Below are positions 57,790 through 64,000 of a stretch of 64,000 nucleotides of DNA, one piece after another (within the stretch, counting starts at the first letter, position 1; every line of letters begins with the position of its first letter). A program made the position numbers and the translations under genes. The notes beneath the pieces were generated by a model. It did not search any database. It saw only the letters and a program-made list of their open reading frames with translations, and was not told where the DNA came from. Where the stretch lies: NCBI RefSeq assembly GCF_964204645.1, contig NC_134025.1, positions 18,508,001 through 18,572,000 on the forward strand. The letters are read 5' to 3'. The stretch comes from Tubulanus polymorphus. Lineage: Eukaryota > Nemertea > Palaeonemertea > Tubulaniformes > Tubulanidae.

Positions 57790-59445
57790 ATAACAAAAGG
57801 CCCATGGGCCTTGAAGCATTGGTAGATTATACTGTGGTAAGGTATTAAGCGGTAAATGCTTTACATCTGCCGGAAATTGTTCTATGACGATGTTGATTGG
57901 GAGACCACAGACTTAAGAATTGAATGAATTTCATTTTTCTGCCAAACGATTTAGCCTATTTATGCTATTTGTATTGTTAAACCTCATTCATGGGATTCTG
58001 TTAAAGACAAACTAGTCTATTCTGATGTTTTCCATCATATCCCAGCCAAGAGATTTATATCAATCAAGATTTGTATACAAAAAACCCATTTGGCACTTTC
58101 GCCTACACAAGATTCGTATTCAACGTACAACTATAAAGATAATCTCGACTGACAGTGGTTTTTCATGCATGAACAGTTAGGCCCTATTGCTAAATAATGA
58201 AAACAAAAACTTTTCTGAATGAAAATACTCTGATGCATAATAGGTAGATCGACCGGACAAATGTACGCATCAAAACGTCGCACAGCGAGCGATGCCGACG
58301 TTGGTGTCACTGAGGCAGGCTTAGTCTTTTTGTTTGTTTACGTCGTTCGGACCTTGGTTTTAAACCCTATTGGATAGTGCGTTTAACCTCACAATGGGAC
58401 GACCTTTAAAGTGTTGCCCGCATACAGTAAGCAGCCAGCAGGACTCGAACCCACTTGACACTCACCACTGATAGTGGATGCAACAGCATCACGCCTTATC
58501 TCACTGAGCTACTGAGGCCGCTCGATTCAACTCCAAAAAACTACAGCAGCAGCAAATAACCATCGCGATATTGCAATTTACGACAAACAACGTGTAATTT
58601 AATCACTGTTGTGGTGTTCAATGTATGGAAAAGATAACAGTTATTTTTACCGGCGCGTATTACAAAGCGAATCGTGAGTGCGCAGGCGGGCAGGGCATCT
58701 TAAAGTGAAAACTTATCTTAGAATATAGCCGAACCGATGGAATTTTATGATAAACCGTCAGTCAACTGATTGATGATACAACATGGTTGTTCTCGGCGTA
58801 CTTAACAATGATATTTTCCTCCAATAAACAACTCTGGTGAAATTGAATAAATAATCTATCTTTGATGATATCGTATCATAGTTGGGCGGTACTGCCTACT
58901 GTTTGATGTTTCGTGTCATCATGAAATGGTTTTAACTTTAGTAAAGGTGTTCCTGTGCGATAACATAACTTACCTATACGGGTTCCAGTCATGAGTAGGC
59001 TGACCGTTCCACTGCTCTAGAAATATGTATTCTGCCGTTGAGAATTAATCTCAATTAATCTCATTGCTTCTGATAGGAGGAATAACAGTGGTATTTAAAG
59101 ACTATGGTATCTATATACCGGGTTACATACAGTTATGTTTTTCTATTCAAAAGAGGCCATTCCCCATTCTTTACTGCCAATGTCAATGCAGACATATCAC
59201 TAAGCGATTGCTAAAAATGTGATAGAATATCTTTGTAGCCAATAAATCAGAAATCCGCCGACGCTATCTTGTAGGGAATAATTGAAACATTATTTTGTGT
59301 CATTTTCAGCTGTGTCTAATGTTTTACGAGAATGAAGTTACAATTTGAAGTAACTATGAAAATTAAAAGATGCGGTGCTTTTGTTTATACTACGACTTTC
59401 GATCCACTTTACTAGCATTGGCATGACGTCATAGAAGTCAACCAA
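57790..59445. repeat. Dispersed repeat E, copy 2 (uninterrupted; empty site at about 58542)
   Basis: AAGGCCCATGGGCCTTGAAG to CAACCAATC. Collinear with 16213-19530 but lacking the Helitron-like element, so it shows the pre-insertion state (CTCC, six A, CTACAGC). Confidence 0.78.
58431..58521 (-). repeat. tRNA-like segment in repeat E, better preserved copy
   Basis: Minus strand GCGGCCTCAGTAGCTCAGTG (A box TAGCTCAGTGAG), then GGGTTCGAGTCC (B box), ending GGCTGC. About 91 nt, near the size of a tRNA with a long variable arm. Probably a SINE head. Confidence 0.5.
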
Positions 59446-59559
59446 TCTTAATAATAATGATTATAAAATGTATTTTTATACCGCTCTCCACTGCATTTTA
59501 GAGTGGTTTACATAAAATATCCACATCATCCTATTATATTTAAATAAAATGTTCTTTAA
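59446..59559. repeat. Short repeat with TTATACCGCTCTCCACTGC
   Basis: ATAATGATTATAAAATG…TACCGCTCTCCAC…TAGAGTGGTTTACATAAA resembles a common SINE-like tail in marine animals; it carries a short inverted pair (CTCTCCACT / AGAGTGG). Confidence 0.4.
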
Positions 59560-60150
59560 CTAGGGGTCCAGGGACATGCCCGCTTGGGAAGTGATTCAAA
59601 TGCTCAACAATCTTACAATTTCCATATTCGACGCCCCTGGTGATCATATACAAAAAGCCAATGTCCTCGAAACTCACCACTTTCATGGAAAATGTCAGCA
59701 GCTACGATTTTGTCATTGATTGGGATAACAAAATATGTCTAGGTACCAATGTAATATGGAAATACTAAGGTCGGAATCACATTTGCGTGACGTCCAAGCG
59801 AAACATACTATAGAAATGATCCCTAAAAGTATCATCTATATAAGGTATTCTACTAGTCAACGCCCCCTGGTGACTATGCAACCCCAATGACCTTTAAACC
59901 CACCACAATCATGGATCATGTCATACATGCTACAACTTTGCAATTGATCATGGTACCGTAACAAAATATGGCCACGTATCAATACAATAAGAAAATACTA
60001 AATTATTCTACTATTCAACACCCCCTTGTGACCATATTGAATAACTAATGACCTTGAAACTCACCACAATCATAGACCATGTCATGAGCTACAACTTTGC
60101 GATTGATTGTGGTATCAAAATATGCATAGGTACGAATACAAAATAGAACA
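59560..60150 (+). mobile_element. Helitron-like element, 5' fragment
   Basis: CTAGGGGTCCAGGGACATGC start with three core repeats (ACGCCCCTGGTGATC, ACGCCCCCTGGTGACT, ACACCCCCTTGTGACC). The 3' half with the hairpin is missing. Confidence 0.65.
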
Positions 60151-60389
60151 AGAAACGAAATTCTTAATATGGACATTCCTAAATTTACATGAGTAGATGT
60201 TTAATCAGCTTCAAAATTAAACATTGGTACTCTACATTAGAGGTTTATAAGCAGAACAAATGAAAAATAGTGAAAACCATTGGATTGAATTCAAATTATG
60301 GGAGAAGACTGACTTTTTACGGATAATAATATCGAAAATAAGGATGGAAAATATCAACAAAAAATGTCTCTTTTCGAATTATGAATGGA

Positions 60390-60985
60390 AACACATAGGC
60401 CTACCTATCTTTGGCATGAAGTCTTTGGCAGAATTTCAGAGAATCCGTGCGCCAAGTAATCAAAAAAGCCTAAGAGGTCCCCCTTGATTGAATCTTGAAG
60501 TTTTCATGAAAATCTGTCAATTGATACGATCTCCATCACACACAACTGCACGACGATTCATCATGAATATACATGGTAGCAGGTTCCCCACTAACTCAAA
60601 TAGAAACTCTCCACGTTCATGGCATCACGATTTCCATACACTGTGTGCGAAGTTTGTTAGAAAATTTATTTTTGTAAATTAAACAATTTCCTAGTTCCCA
60701 ATTTTACTACCCTTCTATAAAATTCACTTTTTTCATGGACAGCCGCGACGAACCCTGGCAGTTGAATTATTTGCAGTTTCCAGGAAAACTTCAACTAGGC
60801 CGCACGAGGCGCTTTTCATATACATGCACCGATTACATGCACCGATTCAATACATCACATAGCAGCAAGTAGGTATTGAGCACGTGTGTGAAGCATGAAT
60901 ATAACATAAAAGTGCATGTGTTCTTCCGAAACGAAATGTAGTTCCAACAACAAATAAATAACTAAATTCATAAATAAGCAACAGA
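60390..60985. repeat. Dispersed repeat D, copy 2
   Basis: Matches 15070-15660 from CACATAGGCCTACCTATC to AATAAGCAACAG in the same orientation. Open stretches inside are unsupported. Confidence 0.7.
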
Positions 60986-61139
60986 TTCCGATGAATTCAA
61001 AAGAGTTAGACCTTTTATTACTGCATTGAATGTTTTAAAAGTTCCAAAGTGAAACTAAGCTTCCGATGGAAGTTATTTTTTACCAAAGGAAGAAAGTTTC
61101 ATATGCGATAACAAAATGGACTTCACTAAAGCGAAAAAT

Positions 61140-61300
61140 ATCATAAATACTGTATTACTCAATGCCCCCTGGTGGCCATATACAAAGACCAATGACCTTG
61201 AAACTCACGACAGTCATAGAACACCTCATGAGCTACAACTTTCCGATTGATTGTGGTAACAAAATATATGCTCAAGTATCAATATGTGGAACTAGAAAGA
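61140..61300 (+). repeat. Single core unit of the Helitron-like family
   Basis: AATGCCCCCTGGTGGCCATA … CAAAATATATGCTCAAGTATC, one repeat unit without either end. Confidence 0.6.
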
Positions 61301-61849
61301 ATCTTTCTATGTGGACGGGTAAGAAACAATTTTGATCGAAGACACTCAGTGATAGTTACGAACTATAACATTCAACACCAGGCCACTGCCATGTGAGAAC
61401 GCGACTTGTACACATTCACCGGGTATTGACATGGTTTTGAATACGTTAAAGATAGGATTGTTTTAATTAGGCAGGCAAGCTTACATCTTACCTCAGACAA
61501 ATCTTTGTTACGCGCAATATACACCTAATGCGCATTATCTATAAAGGATGCACACACGCAGTGAACACAAGCGTATAAAGCGATATCGCTCATCACTGTG
61601 CTGCAGTTAACCAACTAATACAAATAATCAGGCTCCAAAACGGATCGCTGATGCGCTAATCCGATTGCTAAAATGACTTCAATTAATAATGATAAAATAA
61701 GTATTCCAGTTGTGTAAATATCAGACTCATCTTTAAAAATTCGATGCTATATCAGCTGATCTGATATAGCATCTTGGAGGAATCTGACAGATTACTCCAA
61801 GCAAATGAGAAATCAGAAAGGCCACCCAGGCATATGAGAAAGGTATCAT
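61301..61849. other. Non-coding stretch, nothing recognised
   Basis: No supported gene; a short inverted pair GATGCTATATCAG / CTGATATAGCATC lies at 61743-61774. Confidence 0.4.
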
Positions 61850-63820
61850 ATCAAGCGACCTAGACAAAGCCAACATACGCAATGACTTCATCGGTTTTTA
61901 CTAATGAAGACCTACACAATAACCTTGCATGTAACGTGGAGTGCCAGGTGGAGCTCGACAATATTGATTTCAACAAAGATGATATTATCAAGATACTTGA
62001 AAAGATCAACCCAAACAAATCACCTGGATCTGGCATTCATACATGCATCCTAACAGAATAGGTAGGAGAAATAGCCGATCCACTAAAGATACTATTTCAA
62101 AATTCAAGTAGCACAGGCACTATACCCCAAGACCATAAAAAGGACAAACCACTGCAATCTACAAAAGAAAAAGGTAACAAACACAAAGTCAATTATTACA
62201 GACCGATAAGTCTTACTTTGGTGGTTTGTTAAGTGCTTGAAACCATAATATGCAGCATGGTCATTGACCACTTACAACCAAAAGGTTTCCTTTTGCCACA
62301 ACAGAACGTATTCATCGAGAAAAGATCATTAGCGACACAGTTATTCGAATGTACGTACGACTGGACCAACTTCATTGACCAAGGAAAAAAAAGTCAACGT
62401 TTTATATACAGACTTTAGAAAAGCATTCAACAAAGTGCTGCATCAAAGATAACAACTCAAATTGTCCAAGTACAGGAAATCTGGTAACTGCCTTAAATGG
62501 ATTCAATGCTCCTCAACTGAGCGGCTCCAAGGCGTTTGATTTAATAATGATTACTCAAGCTGGAAAGACCACCCATGTTCCTGGTGTACATAAACGACAG
62601 CCCAAATGTTATTTCCTGTAGAACAAAAATGTTTTGCTGATGATGCTAAATTGTACTGTGCATATAATCTGCACAAGACAGTAACACATTACAAGAAAAC
62701 ATTTATCACCTACAACACTGATGTAAAAAAAGGCAACTCGAGGTCCACACTGATAAATATCACGTCCGCCATCTTAAACTAAACAACAATTTGAATGCCT
62801 ACTACATTCTTAACGAAGGTGGTACACAGCAACATATTCAGATCACCCTGCATGAAAAAGATCTAGTGTTATAATCGAGCACAGCAAAGTCGTTGTAACA
62901 AGAGCGAATAGAATCTCAACCTTATTAAGCATACATACTCAACAAGATGACTTTCAAATATCTGTATACGGCACTTGCCCGACCAATACTTGAATATGGC
63001 ACGGTAATATTTGACCCAAAACTTCAAATGTTAATTGACAACCTTGAAGCTGTACATCAACGAGCAACTAAACTACCCAGACCGTTAAGAGAACTAAAGG
63101 CTGGCTTATGTCGACAAGCAAAGCAAGGCCTACTGAACTGGAGATCGGCGATAATTTCGGTCTAACTGTAAAAATTAAAGGTTTTCAAGGACATTGTCTG
63201 CCAACCTTTCAAATTTAAAGACTCCCACTGACTTTCCCAGCACAAAACAAGGAATTTAAAACCGCTACATTACCGACCCTTGGTGCAAGGTGCCCGTTCA
63301 CACCAAGTGAATAATTCAAAGCTAATAATTCAAAGTAACTTGAATTTATTCTTGAAATGCTTATCATGTCACCATCTGAGCTGGTGCAGGGAAGCAACTT
63401 TGGAGGATCTCATATCCCGCTAGTCGCAGTTGCGTCGGTAGGAGTCGGCAGGCGTCGCGTAGCTTGCCGACATAAGCTAGTTTTATATACCATGAAGGTC
63501 TCTGTCAACTCTTACCAACCCGTGCCCACAGAGGAGTATGTGGCGATATGATTAACACATATAAATATCAAGTTCAACGTAACCGATATACCCTTCGAGC
63601 TATCCAAAGACCAGAATAGAGGTCATTCATAGAAGCTAGAAAAGAAACATTGCTACACCACTTCTTTGGTATATGCCTCATTAACACATGGAATAGACTC
63701 CAAGAACAAGTAGTGACAGAGCCATCCACAAACGCATTTAAGAACCGTTTAAACAGATAACACCGAAAATACACACAACTATCAAGCAGCACCTTAATAA
63801 CTAGGCCTGTCGCTGCCACT
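61850..63820 (+). pseudogene. Non-LTR retrotransposon reverse transcriptase gene, decayed
   Basis: RT blocks in order: KINPNKSPGSGIH (about 62005), YYRPISLTLV (about 62195), QQNVFIEKRSLATQLFEC, TDFRKAFNKVLHQ (about 62410), then FADDAKLYCA (about 62632), which holds the catalytic Asp pair. YTALARPILEYGTVIF and LEAVHQRATK follow (62965-63075), and the tail NTWNRLQEQVVTEPSTNAFK near 63690. This is the usual order of a jockey/CR1-type ORF2. Stops and frameshifts are frequent, and 63170-63545 has no recognisable coding, perhaps an insertion. The upstream endonuclease is not seen. Confidence 0.75.
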
Positions 63821-63899
63821 ATCTATTGACATTATTTGCAAAATTAAGCGACCAAAGCGCTACTGAGCCCAATTAAATTAGCCCAATGCCTGTAATACA

Positions 63900-63901
<2 letters not shown>

Positions 63902-63938
<37 letters not shown>

Positions 63939-63963
63939 ACTGCTACTACTACTACTACTACCA
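63902..63963. repeat. (CTG)n/(CTA)n trinucleotide microsatellite
   Basis: Mixed CTA and CTG triplets at the 3' side of the retrotransposon remnant; may derive from its simple-repeat tail. Confidence 0.93.
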
Positions 63964-64000
63964 CCATTAAAGGTCGTCGGGTAATTCGTAGGAATTTCAG

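Noticed and set aside
60488-60682. Open stretch in repeat D resembling a short secreted or basic peptide
   Set aside because: The homologous copy at 15070-15660 does not keep the frame, so it is repeat sequence.
63170-63545. Insertion splitting the last retrotransposon ORF
   Set aside because: Coding is lost here, but no inverted ends, target duplication or dispersed copy could be shown, so it is not listed as an element.

Overview
This is eukaryotic nuclear DNA from an animal, most likely a marine invertebrate. The evidence is the lack of dense open reading frames, GT-AG introns, the absence of operons, and a wide range of animal-type transposons (P-like, hAT, piggyBac-like, BEL/Pao, Gypsy, Penelope, jockey/CR1-like and Helitron-like). 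Frequent AGGCCTAC-type words recall echinoderm genomes, but the sequence alone does not fix the species. No bacterial-style gene, rRNA or CRISPR array is present.

Layout. 1-475: 3' end of a non-LTR retrotransposon. 477-9165: a decayed BEL/Pao retroelement split at 2127-7432 by a nearly intact 5.29 kb P-like DNA transposon carrying two convergent, intron-bearing genes inside 37-bp inverted repeats. 9.2-20.9 kb: MITEs, two Helitron-like copies, an AT-rich stretch with possible Polinton-like remnants, and a long dispersed repeat (E). 20.9-44.8 kb: the best host-gene candidate, four related Ser-rich exons on the minus strand (20.9, 23.5, 33.2 and 44.6 kb), each a multiple of three long and phase 1 at both ends, each inside duplicated intron sequence. 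Between them lie a Penelope-like element with inverted ends (21.5-23.06 kb), a 2.4 kb duplicated block (30.5-33.0 kb; second copy 55.1-57.2 kb), and a retroelement nest (33.8-42.5 kb: hAT in Gypsy in BEL/Pao).

42.5-46.5 kb holds two piggyBac-like MITEs in opposite orientation and other MITEs. 46.6-50.6 kb is a 31-bp minisatellite whose monomer contains a perfect GC-rich palindrome and is open in all three forward frames; a 1.1 kb Helitron-like element is inserted near its end. 50.6-64 kb holds further repeats, the second copies of repeats D and E and of the 2.4 kb block, and a decayed non-LTR reverse transcriptase gene ending in a CTG/CTA microsatellite.

How the parts work together: the P-like element is a self-contained unit (transposase plus an unrecognised partner). 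The exon family may give one gene interchangeable or additive cassettes. The Helitron-like family carries tandem motifs resembling the CTCF consensus about 155 bp apart and could be spreading such sites. The rest is decayed mobile DNA whose nesting gives a relative insertion order.
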